Origin: Amoebophrya sp. A120
Taxonomy: Eukaryota; Sar; Dinophyceae; Syndiniales; Amoebophryaceae
Length of the DNA: 64,000 nt
NCBI GenBank assembly: GCA_905178155.1
Contig: CAJINV010000003.1
Span: forward strand, 4,499,863 to 4,563,862
Direction: 5' to 3'
A model generated the notes under the pieces. It saw nothing but the letters and a program-made list of their open reading frames with translations. It made no database searches and was not told where the DNA came from. Shown here one piece after another: positions 42,562-53,606 of this stretch (position 1 is its first letter; each line of letters opens with the position of its first letter). A program made the translations under genes and the position numbers.

Positions 42562-45111
42562 ATGTGGACTGGATGTGGAAACACGTCGGATTCGGCGTGT
42601 CGCAGCCGGCGCCAGTTGGTTGCCGTCCTGCTGGCCGTCGGAATATCGTGCAGCTCCGCGTTTACGGCAGTTCCCGTCGCATCCTCCTCGTCCGTCGACC
42701 AGAAGAGGTTTCTGCAGTCTGCGGACGAAACCACAACCAACAGCACAATCACGAACAGCGTTGCACAATCCCCCGTCGTGGGCAGCAGCCGCGTGTCCGT
42801 GTTTGACGCGAAACAGCTCCCGCAGTACGCCTGCTACAAGGTGCCGTACCTGTTCCACACCCGGAGCGGGCACCTGCTCGCCTTCGCGGAAGCACGCGGC
42901 CCGGTGGGGAACCCGCGGTCGCTCGGCAACTGCATGGACTGGGACGTGACGGACGTGGTGATGCGGCGCTCGACCGACCAGGGCGAAACCTGGGGCCCGC
43001 TGGTCACGCTGCTCGAAGGACTCCGCGACTGGCACCAGGTGGTGGGCAATCTCGCGCCGGTGCAAGACCTGCGCACGGGCCAGCTGCTGCTGCCGTTCTG
43101 CCGGGGGAATGTGGAAATGTGGATCACGCGGTCGTACGACGAGGGGCTCAGTTGGACCGAGCCGACGCGCCTGGAGCCGCTGGTCGCGCGGGATCACGCC
43201 GCGCCGAACTTCTTTTGGTGGACCTGGGTGGGTTTCGGGCCGCCGAGCGGGCTTCAGCTGCAGCACAATTCGAAGTTCGCGCACCGCATTTTGCTGCCGG
43301 GGTATTTTAGCGACAGTCCGATTTTCGACCTGACCGGCGTGCACTTCAGTCGTGCGTTCGTGCTGTACTCCGACGACAACGGAGCCTCCTTCCAGCTGTC
43401 TGTCGTGCCAAATGGCGTTTTCGGTCTGCTGCTGGGCAAAGCGGGCAACGAGTGCGAAGCGACCGAGCTGGCGGACGGTCGGGTGCTGCTTTCGGTGCGC
43501 ACGGTCTTTGCCCACCGCGCCCACGCCTACAGCTCCGACGGCGGCGCGACGTGGTCACCGCTCGAGTGGGTCCCGGCCCTGCCCAGTCCGCTGCACGGCT
43601 GCCAGGGCAGCGTGGTGTTGAACCAACCACCCGAAGCGCTGATGAACGACCAGGACCGGACCTCGCACGCGCCCGCGGAAGTTTACTACTCGGGCATCGC
43701 GAGCCGGTTGGGTCGGCACGACCTCACACTGTGGCGGAGCGCGGATGGAGGACAGGGAAAATTGTGGATCAGTAGCGCCTTACCAAAGAGCCTGAACAAG
43801 GGCCCATCGGGCTACTCGTCCCTCGTGCGCACGTTTAGTGGGGACATCGGGGTTTTGTACGAGGCCGCGGATGTTGAAAATTCGGGAACTGTTTTTGTGC
43901 CGGACCACTGCTGGTTTCAGTTGCTGTACTTACCGGACGTGCTGCCGACCAATGTCACGCGCCTGCAACAAGCGTACGGCTATCAAGTTGGAGCGGGGAC
44001 GAGCAACAGCAGCGGTAACGATTATCCGTTGCCCTCTGCACTACACTCCTCGACGCACCTGTTCCACGGCAGCGATGATCCGGCGCGACGGGCCTTGCCA
44101 GCTGCATCGTCCGCCCCATTTCTGTTCTCGGGACTATGGTGGCTGATTCTCCTCGTCGACTACGTCGTGTTGGTGTTGGGAGCCTTTGCCGTCACGCGCA
44201 CGCCCGAAAGCTGTTGCTGCTGCCTCCCGTGCTGCACCTGTGTGAGTTTATCCTGCGCACGATCGTCGAAGACGAAGCCGGACCTTGTACAGCCCGGCAT
44301 AATTGTTGCGACAGGATACGCGACCTCGAAGGAGGACACCGCGGCATGCGGCGGTGACAAAACCATGTCTGGTCCCCCGCCGCCAACTGCTGCATTCCAA
44401 ACACAAGAGCCAGAGCAGCAGCTGGATTCCAGCAGTACAAGGACTTCGTCGTCCAACGCAATCAGCTCCCCTGCCGGCGGGGCGAAAGGAGACGAGGACG
44501 AGAATCGCACCAATCGAAGACATCAGCTGCTACAAAACCATTCAAATTCTTGGTACCAATTTGGGTGCACGGTTTTGTGGAGCGTGGGTTTTACCTCTTT
44601 CTTCTCCTTCTGGTACACCGGCGTGCTGTTGAGCGTGCTCTTTTTTCACGATGACCCCGGCCGGTGGATTCAGCAAAGCGTCGGAAGCCAACTTGGGGTC
44701 TTGCTTGCGATCGTCTCATGTGTGCTTGACTTCTGTGGCTACTACAGTCTTTTCGCAGTTTGGACGGCGGAAAAACTGAAGCTCTTCACATCTACGGAAG
44801 AATCGCGTGCTGCGGAGAATAAACCAGCGCAGGCGGAAACCGTAAGTTGGCGCGAGTTTTTTCCCTTTCTTCACCACGAAATAAATACCGACACGACCAC
44901 AGCAGGCGTTGGTCAATCGAGCCGACTGCAGCAGCGGATGATCGTCATTGCCGAAATCACGGCCCTTGCGGTGCTCTGCGTTGTCTTCGCGGAGTACATG
45001 GCGGCCTTGCTGCCCTTGTACGTACTGTGCATCCTCATCCCGACCGCTTTCCACTTCTACCCTGCACGTAGCAAAACTTTTCTAGAAAAAATGCGCTCGT
45101 GCTTGAAGTGA
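42562..45111 (+). CDS. Membrane-anchored exo-alpha-sialidase-like protein (849 aa)
   Basis: Single exon, ATG at 42562. Residues about 18–34 (QLVAVLLAVGISCSSAF) look like a signal peptide. A six-bladed sialidase domain spans about 75–470, with Asp boxes STDQGETW (137–144), SYDEGLSW (191–198), SDDNGASF and SSDGGATW. The family's LLAFAEAR, ECEATELADGRVLLSVR and GYSSLV…IGVLYE blocks are present, the last holding the usual nucleophile Tyr. The F/YRIP motif that supplies the first arginine of the carboxylate-binding triad is YKVP, i.e. Lys93. The C-terminal half holds a membrane helix (SGLWWLILLVDYVVLVLGAF), an adjacent Cys cluster (CCCCLPCCTC, a palmitoylation-like site), a Ser/Thr/Gln-rich loop and about four further helices. 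It probably cleaves or binds sialylated glycans on the host or prey side of a membrane. Activity is uncertain because of Lys93. Confidence 0.88.
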   Translation: MWTGCGNTSDSACRSRRQLVAVLLAVGISCSSAFTAVPVASSSSVDQKRFLQSADETTTNSTITNSVAQSPVVGSSRVSVFDAKQLPQYACYKVPYLFHTRSGHLLAFAEARGPVGNPRSLGNCMDWDVTDVVMRRSTDQGETWGPLVTLLEGLRDWHQVVGNLAPVQDLRTGQLLLPFCRGNVEMWITRSYDEGLSWTEPTRLEPLVARDHAAPNFFWWTWVGFGPPSGLQLQHNSKFAHRILLPGYFSDSPIFDLTGVHFSRAFVLYSDDNGASFQLSVVPNGVFGLLLGKAGNECEATELADGRVLLSVRTVFAHRAHAYSSDGGATWSPLEWVPALPSPLHGCQGSVVLNQPPEALMNDQDRTSHAPAEVYYSGIASRLGRHDLTLWRSADGGQGKLWISSALPKSLNKGPSGYSSLVRTFSGDIGVLYEAADVENSGTVFVPDHCWFQLLYLPDVLPTNVTRLQQAYGYQVGAGTSNSSGNDYPLPSALHSSTHLFHGSDDPARRALPAASSAPFLFSGLWWLILLVDYVVLVLGAFAVTRTPESCCCCLPCCTCVSLSCARSSKTKPDLVQPGIIVATGYATSKEDTAACGGDKTMSGPPPPTAAFQTQEPEQQLDSSSTRTSSSNAISSPAGGAKGDEDENRTNRRHQLLQNHSNSWYQFGCTVLWSVGFTSFFSFWYTGVLLSVLFFHDDPGRWIQQSVGSQLGVLLAIVSCVLDFCGYYSLFAVWTAEKLKLFTSTEESRAAENKPAQAETVSWREFFPFLHHEINTDTTTAGVGQSSRLQQRMIVIAEITALAVLCVVFAEYMAALLPLYVLCILIPTAFHFYPARSKTFLEKMRSCLK

Positions 45112-45641
45112 AAGTGGGTTTCGAACAACCATCTCATTTTTGTATGATGCTTCTTTATTCTTGTTTCACGTTAGGATCCTGTTTCTCATTGTACTTACTT
45201 TCACTAGCAACCACTCATCTTCCTAAAACTTCGTAATCCAGGAGAAGTGTATTCTCGGACAATCACAGTAACAAAAGTCAAAATCGCAATCGTCATCAGG
45301 AGGCGGTGATGGTCAACGCTAGCAAATACAGTTGTTCTCCCTCTGGGGAGAACGGAATTGCAACTTCCCACGAAAGATGTCGCGAGCAAACTTTGCACAC
45401 TTGCTGTCGCGCAGAATTTTGGCTTTCTTGTTCCGCTCAACTACAACTGTTTCCGTTTTCTGCTTTCCAAGGTTTTGCTGCTTTTCTTTGTTCTCTACGA
45501 GACGTCGCCTGCACTTGAACGGAAACATTCTCGAACAAGGGCTTGAAGTCACCGCTCGGAAGATCTGCATCGGTATAATCTTTTGCGCGATTGTCAAGAA
45601 TAAGTCGGTTGGAGAAGTAAATATTGTTGAAAATAAATCTC
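45112..45641. other. Intergenic, no gene seen
   Basis: Spacer between the sialidase and the cysteine peptidase. Short overlapping ORFs on both strands lack any support. Confidence 0.5.
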
Positions 45642-47890
45642 ATGATGGCGTCCCTTTCGACCAAATGGCTCACCACCGCGCTACTGGCTGCCAAGTTTGC
45701 GGCCGGCGAGGTACCAAGCACGTCTTTCGAGACACTCGCCGACAGGCACCCGGATTTTTTGGATATTATCAACGGGGAAGACGGGGGCTACGAAACCGTG
45801 CTCACACTGGAGTTGCCGTATGCGGATATCAGTATCCCGATGAAGTTTGTGGTGGATTGCGCCCAGCAGCGGGAGCAGATCGACTATTATCAGGGCCTCG
45901 AGACAGATTACTTCGATAAGTCGGGAAAATACAAGTATGTTTTCAAGAACAATGAGCGCGCGTGTCTGCACAACGAGCCGCCGCATCAGGGGCCAGCGCA
46001 ACTCGTTCATCCCTTTCCGCTGGACCTGAAAACCTACAAGCACGAGGGCTCGGTCATTTTTCATGGTACAACGAGCTGGTTCATCTTCTCGGATGCTGCC
46101 ATTCGCGCCCTCTGGATTCTAGTATTTTTGCCCACGAAGATTGAATGTTAATGTTATACTTGGAAATATAAAATTCCTCTTCCTGCATCAGAAGTGTTTC
46201 GATATTTTTGGCTCGCAGGTATCAAGGTGGAGAAGTACAGCACGATGGCTCCGCATGGCACGACGCACACAATGGATGACCAGTTGGTCTTCTACTACGA
46301 CAACCTGCTGCACCGACCGGTCGGGTGGCACATGCATTCGCGGAACAAAATTTTCGATTCACACACGGACGAGTACGTTGTTCGGTACATGTCATTCACC
46401 AAACTCAGTTCTCCCCACGTTGGTGCGCTCCCGGATGCGTGCACCAAAGCCGCAACCGCAGAGAGGAATAAACCTGCGCAGGTCTGGAGTTTCCCCCTGC
46501 AGTGGATCTTTTCCTCGCGCACCGCGGGGGCACCGGCGGTCTTGGCTGATACAGCGAACAGCGGTACTAGACTTGGCGTTTCTTGTCATGGTGTTTATGA
46601 GAGAAGTTGAAGTTTTCTTGCTTCTCTTCTGGGACTGTTGCGGCGCACTTAGTGTTTCATTTTCACTTGCAAAACCGCTCTGGCTCTGTTCCAACTCAGG
46701 CCGCGGCATCAGTGCCGAATTTTCTGCGTTCGCCATGAAGCACGGGCTTTCCTACGAGTCGGAGCAGGAGTGGAGCCGCCGTGACGCAATCTTCCGGGCA
46801 AACGTTGCACAAGTCAACCGTTTGAATGCGGACCACGAGGGGCAAGCGAAGTTCAAGCTGAACAAGTTCGCGGCGATGACTGTTGAGGAAGTGATGTCTT
46901 TTCGCGGGGGGCACCGCAAAGGGGAGCAGGAAACGCTCAAGGCCACAACTTTGGCTACGAAGGAGGAACTGTACGATGCTGATGCATGAATAATCCGTTA
47001 TAAGTTTCGCACAGGATGACAATTCGTTTATAGTCTTAGACCAAATCTTCATCGCATGAAGGCCGGAGGATGACATCAAGTTTGTAGCGTCGACGTTTCA
47101 GGAACAATACAAAAACAGTGCTGCCCTGCCCGCGGCGCCGGAGAAGGACGAGAACTTTGACTGGCGCATCCACCTGCCCGGTTCCCTCTCCCCAGTGAAG
47201 GACCAGGGGATCTGCGGGTCGTGCTGGGCGTTCTCTCTAATTTCCGCGGTGGAGAGCGCCAACTTTCTGAAGACCAAGCAGCTGGTCTCCCTCCCGGAGC
47301 AGTTTGTCATCGACTGCACCTGGACGCCGGAACTGGCGGCGTGCGACGGCGGGGAGAGCAACCTGGGCGCACTAGAGATCATCAAACGGTTCGGCGGGGA
47401 AGTTCCGTCTACGGACAGCTACGGCCAGTATCTCACGGTCGACGGCTACTGCCACAAGGAAAACTTGAAGACCGGCGCGCTGCTGTCCAGCTGGGTCTCC
47501 CTGCCGGCCCGGGACGACGAGGCGGTCATGCGGGCCTTGCTGCAGCAGCCGCTATCCGTCGCCTTTAACGTGGGCGCGGCCACGTTGTACTACGACGCGG
47601 GGATTCTGAACGTGGCGGAGTGCGAGAAGAACACGTCGGACGACCTGAACCACGCCATCAACCTGGTCGGGTTTGGCACCTGCAAGAAGACCGGGCTGAA
47701 GTACTGGACGCTGCGCAACTCCTGGTCCACCTACTGGGGCGAGAAGGGGTACTTCCGCGTGGTGCGCGGGAAGCGCGACTGCGGAGTGACCACCGACGCG
47801 GGCTATCCGGTCGTGCAGGGCGTCCACCTGCAACCGGCGCCGGAGCACCGGGGGGAAAATGCGGTGTTGACCAAGGAAATCTACGTGTAG
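45642..47890 (+). CDS. Papain-family (C1A) cysteine peptidase with ~250-aa N-terminal extension (622 aa)
   Basis: Exons 45642..46065, 46219..46563, 46700..46970 and 47062..47890; all three introns are GT–AG and phases close exactly. Junctions: VIFHG/IKVEKY, TANSG/RGISAEF, KEEL/PEDDIKF. A short hydrophobic N-terminus (LTTALLAAKFAAGE) is a likely signal. The extension (to about residue 230) has YETVLTLELPYADISIPMKF, EQIDYYQGLETDYF and HTDEYVVRYMSFTKL, the pattern I associate with insect 26/29-kDa proteinases and Dictyostelium counting-factor-associated protein D. An I29 prodomain follows (FAMKHGLSYESEQEWSRRDA, KFKLNKFAAMT). The mature enzyme has the oxyanion Gln and nucleophile Cys in VKDQGICGSCWAF, His in LNHAINLVGFG and Asn in LRNSWSTYWGEKGYF, so the triad is intact. 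Probably lysosomal or secreted. Confidence 0.93.
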
Positions 47891-48768
47891 TGCGAGGGAA
47901 TTTATTTTTCGGCCTCAAGGTCGACAAGATGCTGGCTGCTCCCCGTGTAGTATAAAAACGAAGCAACCTGCCCACGGGCTCTGTAAACAAAAGTCATTGG
48001 AGGTCACGGCATTAATTTGGTCTGTACCACTTAATTTTGCATAGAGACGGCGCGTCTGATGTATCAAGGTTCTTCCTCTATTTTTTGCCGATCGGAAAAA
48101 CTGAAAGACGCAGTAATGTATCTATCACTCTCTTTTCTTGCAGACTGCATAATCAAAACACGCTTTGATAGCCGCGAATTAGCCGGTGTACGCACTATTT
48201 TGCTTTTCTTTGTGGTTGAACTTGAAGACTTGCGCCACGAACATACACATGAATGGCTCTCGTAGAGAAATGGACTAATTCTTGGCAAATAAATGAAGTT
48301 TCTTTACAATAATACGGTAGACTGAGTCTGAGTTTGTTCGCCCATTGGTATGACAAACAGCCTTGTCGGTTTGCAGAGGAGCAGCACAACTGTCGCACCC
48401 TAATAGTGTTTCTCGGTAACCCCGCTGCAATCGGTTCCACGAAAGTCGGTCGCGACTATTACGGATCCGGATCACCTCTGTGCCTGTCTTCTACCTTTTC
48501 GCTGTGCAACTTGTATCTGTTATGCCGCAAGCATTCACGATTTACAGTTGATGCCATCCCTTTGTGATCACTCGATAATATTGGCCTCCAATTTGACCCC
48601 ACTGTTGGGTACATGATTTCGATCCAGGACTACACTGGCGCCTCATCGTACTACAGTAATCCTAAAATTTTCACTTTTTTATTTTCTACCTGATTGCAAT
48701 CCGCTTGCGCTCCTCATTCTCTGCCTACTGCAATCTAAAAGTGAAAATAGACCTCCATAAATCCAGAA
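47891..48768. other. Intergenic, no gene seen
   Basis: AT-rich spacer; short ORFs only, no repeats noted. Confidence 0.5.
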
Positions 48769-49502
48769 ATGCTGCGCGTTGCGGGGGTTGCGCTAGGTAT
48801 GACTGCCGCCAAGTATGCGGCAAAGAAGGCGGCGGAACAGAAGAAGAAGGAGGGCCGGCTGAAAGAAATGCTGGAGCAGCAGGGGGGAAGTGCCATGGTG
48901 TACTTGGTCATTGGAATCGCGGACCCCGATTTCGTAGACTGGCTCGCGGGGGAGAAAACCGGCGCCTCCCAGCTTGTGGCCGCGTTCTTTACGGAAAGCG
49001 AAGCCAAGGCCTTTTTGATTCGGCAGCAGGAGCGCATGGCGCTCGGGCTGGTAGACCAGGGTGACGGACTGAGGCTGGAGATCGACAAGGTCACGATGCG
49101 GTTGGTCCCGCTTTCCAAGGCGGATGCGGCGAACAAAAAGACCTTCTACGGCCTGCGCGGAACGCAGTACCAGCTGCAGGAGCTGACCGGAAAGTATTCC
49201 CCGGCGCTGGTCGTGGAGCATCTCCGCCGTCTGGACCCCCTTGGCGTCGCGGTGCCGCCCTTCGAACGCCCGGCGACGTCTATGAACTGCAAAAGCATCG
49301 TACTCGTGTAAATGCATTACAAATTTCCTCAGCATGAGAAATAAAATTTGTAGTGCGGATCTACCTTAGGAAAAAAATGCATGACTGCGATACGAGTACG
49401 ATACTTTTGCACAGGATAACGTCGTACAACGAGCAGGCTGCTCGCGCTTCACGCCAGGAATTCAAACGTTGGCTGGCGACACAAATGGCTGCGCCAAAAT
49501 GA
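48769..49502 (+). CDS. Small protein of unknown function with an introner near its 3' end (196 aa)
   Basis: Exons 48769..49280 and 49424..49502. ATG at 48769 (MLRVAGVALGMTAAKYAAKK). The intron is introner E: excision of the element plus one ACGTC copy joins GCG ACG TC to G TAC AAC GAG, replacing an early in-element stop (after CKSIVLV) with SYNEQAARASRQEFKRWLAT and a stop at 49502. A hydrophobic/Ala N-terminus is followed by a Lys-rich helix and a globular part (SAMVYLVIGIADPDFVDWLA, AAFFTESEAKAFLIRQQERM). The N-terminal Ala/Arg character could be a targeting peptide. No family recognised with confidence. Confidence 0.8.
49281..49418. mobile_element. Introner E (138 bp)
   Basis: Left end TATGAACTGCAAAAGCATCG + TACTCGT; right end in reverse complement TATCCTGTGCAAAAGTATCG + TACTCGT, so a TIR of about 28 bp with a few mismatches. 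An ATGCAT sits just inside each arm. Exact 5-bp duplication ACGTC at 49276–49280 and 49419–49423. It is the shortest element found, and the arms occupy nearly half of it. The only GT-starting register would end in AC. Confidence 0.92.
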
Positions 49503-50523
49503 CGAACCGCGGGGAAGCGCAGAAGCGTGAGGAAGCAGCGTGGAAGAAGTTCCATGGAAGAGGTGCATTTTCTTTTTTATGGACGAAGCTACAGGCTCAG
49601 CGTCAGTTTAAGAATCCTGAAGATTATAATCTTGAGTAATTTTTGTATGATGATTATTTGCGAGTAGATGTCGTTACGAGTTTGTCTTCTGGGCGCGACG
49701 TCGGGAGAAGTACTCCGATGCCGTACGCCGCAGAAGTTGTAATGCACTCCGGTGATGAAGATGATGAAAAATAAGTACAGTGTAATCTTTGTGAGTTTCA
49801 CTGACCTCGAATTGGAAATGGCATGCAGGCTGGTACTGTATTCCATCTGGTAAACCATGAACTTCTCGGTAGACACTGAATGATATTGACTGGGAACGAC
49901 CATGCGAGCTTCACGCCTTGACAAACACAATCTAACTTAAAGTGTCTCCCACAATCGCAAAATCGCGTTCTGCGTCGAACGTCTTTGCTTCAATTCAATT
50001 TGATTTGTCGGTCTCGTTCCAACCTGCAAAACACAAGGAAGCAGCGTTTTTCGTCCAATACAGTTTGTCTACGGTTTGCCGGTTTCTGAGAGACCCATCG
50101 TTCGCTTTTCTCAACCTCGTTCGGTGCAACTGAATTCCCTTGTCCTCCCTTGAAGTGAAATTCGTTCTGGTCAGCAGTAGCGGGTCGTTCTCGTGATTCG
50201 TTCGTCATCGTTTGGTAACATTTTCGCTTCGTCGCGCCTCGTTGAAAAAATTCGCAACCTGAAACTTCACAGGAATGTTTTGTATCTATTCCTTGACATC
50301 CCCATTTTGGCTCACTGACTGCTCCCGTGGTAGTCTCACCTCCTGCGTTATTTCTTTTTTACCCCACACATGTACTTGATCAAATTTGCACGACCCCAAA
50401 TAAATTGTTCTTTCTGTACGCATTTAAGTAATATTAGACAACTCTCAGTCTCACCAGATTAGCTTTTTTTCCTTCTCTTCTTCCAAACCGACTACAGCCT
50501 ACTTACAACGCGAAAAAATAAAA
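49503..50523. other. Intergenic; contains a spliced-leader-like 13-mer
   Basis: No gene supported. ccattttggctca at 50302–50314 (plus strand, 210 bp before the next start codon) equals 13 consecutive positions of the dinoflagellate spliced leader (…AGCCATTTTGGCTCAAG). A pyrimidine-rich stretch (tttttttccttctcttcttcc) at about 50465–50487 precedes the gene. Confidence 0.45.
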
Positions 50524-52289
50524 ATGCCAACCGCGAACTATCACTCCCCGCCAATGGGAGGTAATTCTAATTATGCGAACATAGAGGAGCAACCGTCGGC
50601 GACCGAGCGCGCCCGACTGCTGGAGTTTGCGGAGCAGGCAAAGGAGGGCAAGGCGAACGCGGAGGACAAGAAGTCCTCGGCCCCCGACGTGGACAACGAG
50701 TCCTGGCTTGCGGAACAGGTGCAGAGGCGCCCGGTGTTGATGACGATCTTTTGGATAGGCCTGATGCTCTGCTGCAGTGCCGGCTTAATTTCGTACAACA
50801 AGTACCTGATTCACGGCCCTTTTCCGTTTGCCATCGCGCTGACCTGCTGGCACATGGTCTGCTGCACGCTGTTCGCCTGGGCACTGTACGCAGTGAAGCC
50901 ATCCTACTTCCCCACAGCGCAGGTGATCCGCGCCGGCACCGCCCAACAGGCGCGGGAATATTTGTACTTCATGATCCCGCTCGCTATATGCTTCAGCTGC
51001 GGCGTGGTGTTGTCCAACGTCGCCTACAAGTACGCGACCATCCCCTTCCTGCAAATGATGAAGGAGCTCAACGTGGTCATCGTCTACTGCATGTCGCTCT
51101 GCGTCGGCATGGAAATGTATTTTTTTTTCGAGATGAAGCCCATTTTGATTTTGTCTCATTTCTGTTGTACCTGTGGGACAATGTAAATACATAAGTGTTT
51201 GTGCTTGCAGTTGCCGGAGCGTCGGTCGTACTTTCAAAATGTGCAAAAGCAACATATTGAAATACGTATCATGTGTATCACCACAAGCCGGTGCGATGAA
51301 AATAAAGATGACACCCGATCATATATAATCGAAAACTCAATAAAACAGATTCCAATGTCGATTGGTGTCGGTGTTGGCGGTCATTGTGCTGGGGAGCTAC
51401 TTTTCCATCACCGGAGAGGCGAAATTCGTTTTCCTGGGATTCCTCGTGCAGGGTGGGTCCCAGTTTTTCGAGTGCACTCGGCTCGTTACCGTCAGCAAAG
51501 TGCTCTCCAACAACTCTTGGGGCATCAAGCGCGTGGACCCGCTGTCGTTTCTTCTGCTGGTGTCTCCGGTGTCCTTCCTGCTCCTCTCCTTCGTCCTGGT
51601 TTTCACCTGGGAGACCGCGATCGCCACTTCGTTTGTCGAGAACTGGCAGGCCCTGGTCGGCAACGGGCTCACAGCCTTGTTGCTCAACATCGTCACCACG
51701 ATGATGATGAGTGCGTTTTCCGCCTTGACCTTCGTCGTCGCGGGCGTCATGAAGGACTGCTGCATCGTGGCCTGCGGAATGCTCTTCTTTGGCGAATCCA
51801 TCACCGCCATGCAAGCCGGCGGGTTTGCTGTGCAGGTAGAACTATGTTTTTATATGCACTTTTTTTGTTGTTGACTAGGATCAGGATGACTTCTTGTCAG
51901 GGTCGCGAGAGCGTGAGATGAAACAACTTCTTGATCTCTATTCCATGCTCTTCATCCATTACGTGCAGGTCACTGGGTGCGGACTGTATTCCTACTTGAA
52001 AGCCAGCACTTCCCTGGCTGCAATCGAGGACGCCAAAAAGAAAGAGGAGCTCGACCGCGATTTTAACAGTTCCGAGGAAACTACACTTAGCAAAGGCGCA
52101 CAGGATTCCACTCTGACCGTGTCTACCGATGACGACGCAGCGCGGCCCAGTTCGAAGCGCGCAGTCTCGTCTGCGTCAAGTTCAGCGTCCGAGCGCGGGG
52201 TAGTACGCTACAACCATGAAGCGTTTCAGCGCGACGCAGACAATTACGGATCGACACCGTTGAGCCGGCGTGTCGTCACGGAGGTGTGA
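50524..52289 (+). CDS. TPT/DMT-superfamily transporter, paralog 1 (466 aa)
   Basis: Nucleotide-sugar/triose-phosphate-type carrier of an internal membrane. Exons 50524..51116, 51349..51835 and 51969..52289; GT–AG introns, phases exact. ATG at 50524 (MPTANYHSPPMGG). About 70 hydrophilic residues precede roughly ten helices: MTIFWIGLMLCCSAGLISYN with KYLI (the NKYL hallmark of the family), FPFAIALTCWHMVCCTLFAW, PLAICFSCGVVLSNVAYKYA, FLQMMKELNVVIVYCMSL, then in exon 2 LVSVLAVIVLGSYFSITGEA, PLSFLLLVSPVSFLLLSFVL and VVAGVMKDCCIVACGMLFF. The C-terminal ~90 residues are a Ser/Asp/Lys-rich tail. The first intron, after GME, matches the paralog downstream in position. Substrate not inferable. Confidence 0.9.
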
Positions 52290-53606
52290 ATCTTCCTGTG
52301 CTGAAGCTTTGCCGCCGACACTCCGCAGAATATTCCTGTTCAACGATATCCGACCTTCGAGCAACAGGCTAATTGCGATTTCGAGAGCTGCAAGCAATGT
52401 TTGTACGAAACTAGTACCCGCTCGTCCTTTTTCTGTACGCCCAGCTTGTCGACGTTCCGAAATCGCAGCTACTCTGTTACTGCCCGATAGAGTCAATTGA
52501 CAGTAGTAAGGTCCCCAAGCAAGAATACAAACGATTCTGTAGACGTCCAAATAGAAGAGAAAGAAAATAATGCAATTTGTGAGAGTATGTACTTTGTACG
52601 TCACTCGTTGTACAGCCGCAGCCCAGCAGGATCCCTTCCGCTTTGATTTGTTTCGTTATTGTAAATCCACATCATTTGTACATCTAAGCTGCATTTAGCT
52701 GCCTAGCAGTACTACACGTTTCATCTTTATTGTACATCATTTTCCCCTTGATTAGAATTAGACTTTACATTGCCAACGAGTATGTGCACGAACGCATGCT
52801 GCTGGTGTTTAATGCATGAGGACGATATCTCGTCTGTCTCTGCGTCTGACTCTGATCTTCAATCACAGTCGTTCAGATTGTGATTTGCGCTTGCAGATAA
52901 GTGAAATCGCCACACAACGCATGCCGTAGAACATGTTTCACTATATTCTAACGCTAACCCCGAAACGGGGACAGAGAAAGAAAGTAAAAAGGAAAGCACA
53001 GTTGGTACTCCACCTGTCATTGCCACGTGAAAGCGCCGCCGCAGTGTTCCTTCCGGCATTTCTATTTTCCACGAGTGTCTGGGTCTGCGAGAAGCTTTGT
53101 CAAGAGGGACTAAGTTTTGTGGTTCTAGTGCTTCGGAGCCAAGGAATTAAACTGCTTAGCTACAGCTGGGGGGGGGGCGACGGAGGGAACGGCCTGGTAT
53201 TCGTATTTGATGTGAAGACAAGATCGAGTGGAGTGAAGCCTTACTTCGGAAGAGGACTACGACATGTCATAGAGTGCCCTACTGTATTCGATCAGCTTGA
53301 GTAGGAGACGGTCTTCTGTGTTTTATGAAAGCGTGGCAAATGATCGAACAGAAGATCCAGATGCTCGGAACCATCTTGGGTGGCCCGGTGGTATTCCGTA
53401 AACAGGTATGCGTCAACCACCGGACGTAGGCAGAGATTGCCGGGCTGTAAAATAGAAATAATGTTGACTCCAATCGCAAGAGGGCGGAAAAACTAGGAAG
53501 CGCATTTTTGTTCTTTTTGAACAACCAGCGGCGTTCGGAGGCAAGTGCGGGCGTCGCAACGCGAGGTGGTTCCGCGCGAGCAAGTAAAATCCCAACTACC
53601 GCAGAG
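52290..53606. other. Intergenic with a G9 run; no gene
   Basis: Between the two carrier paralogs. A ggggggggg run occurs at about 53169–53177. A 123-codon ORF at 52933–53304 shows no domain and was not accepted. Confidence 0.5.

Noticed and set aside
52933-53304. A 123-codon plus-strand ORF between the two transporters
   Set aside because: No domain, no splice partners; it contains a G-run; probably chance.
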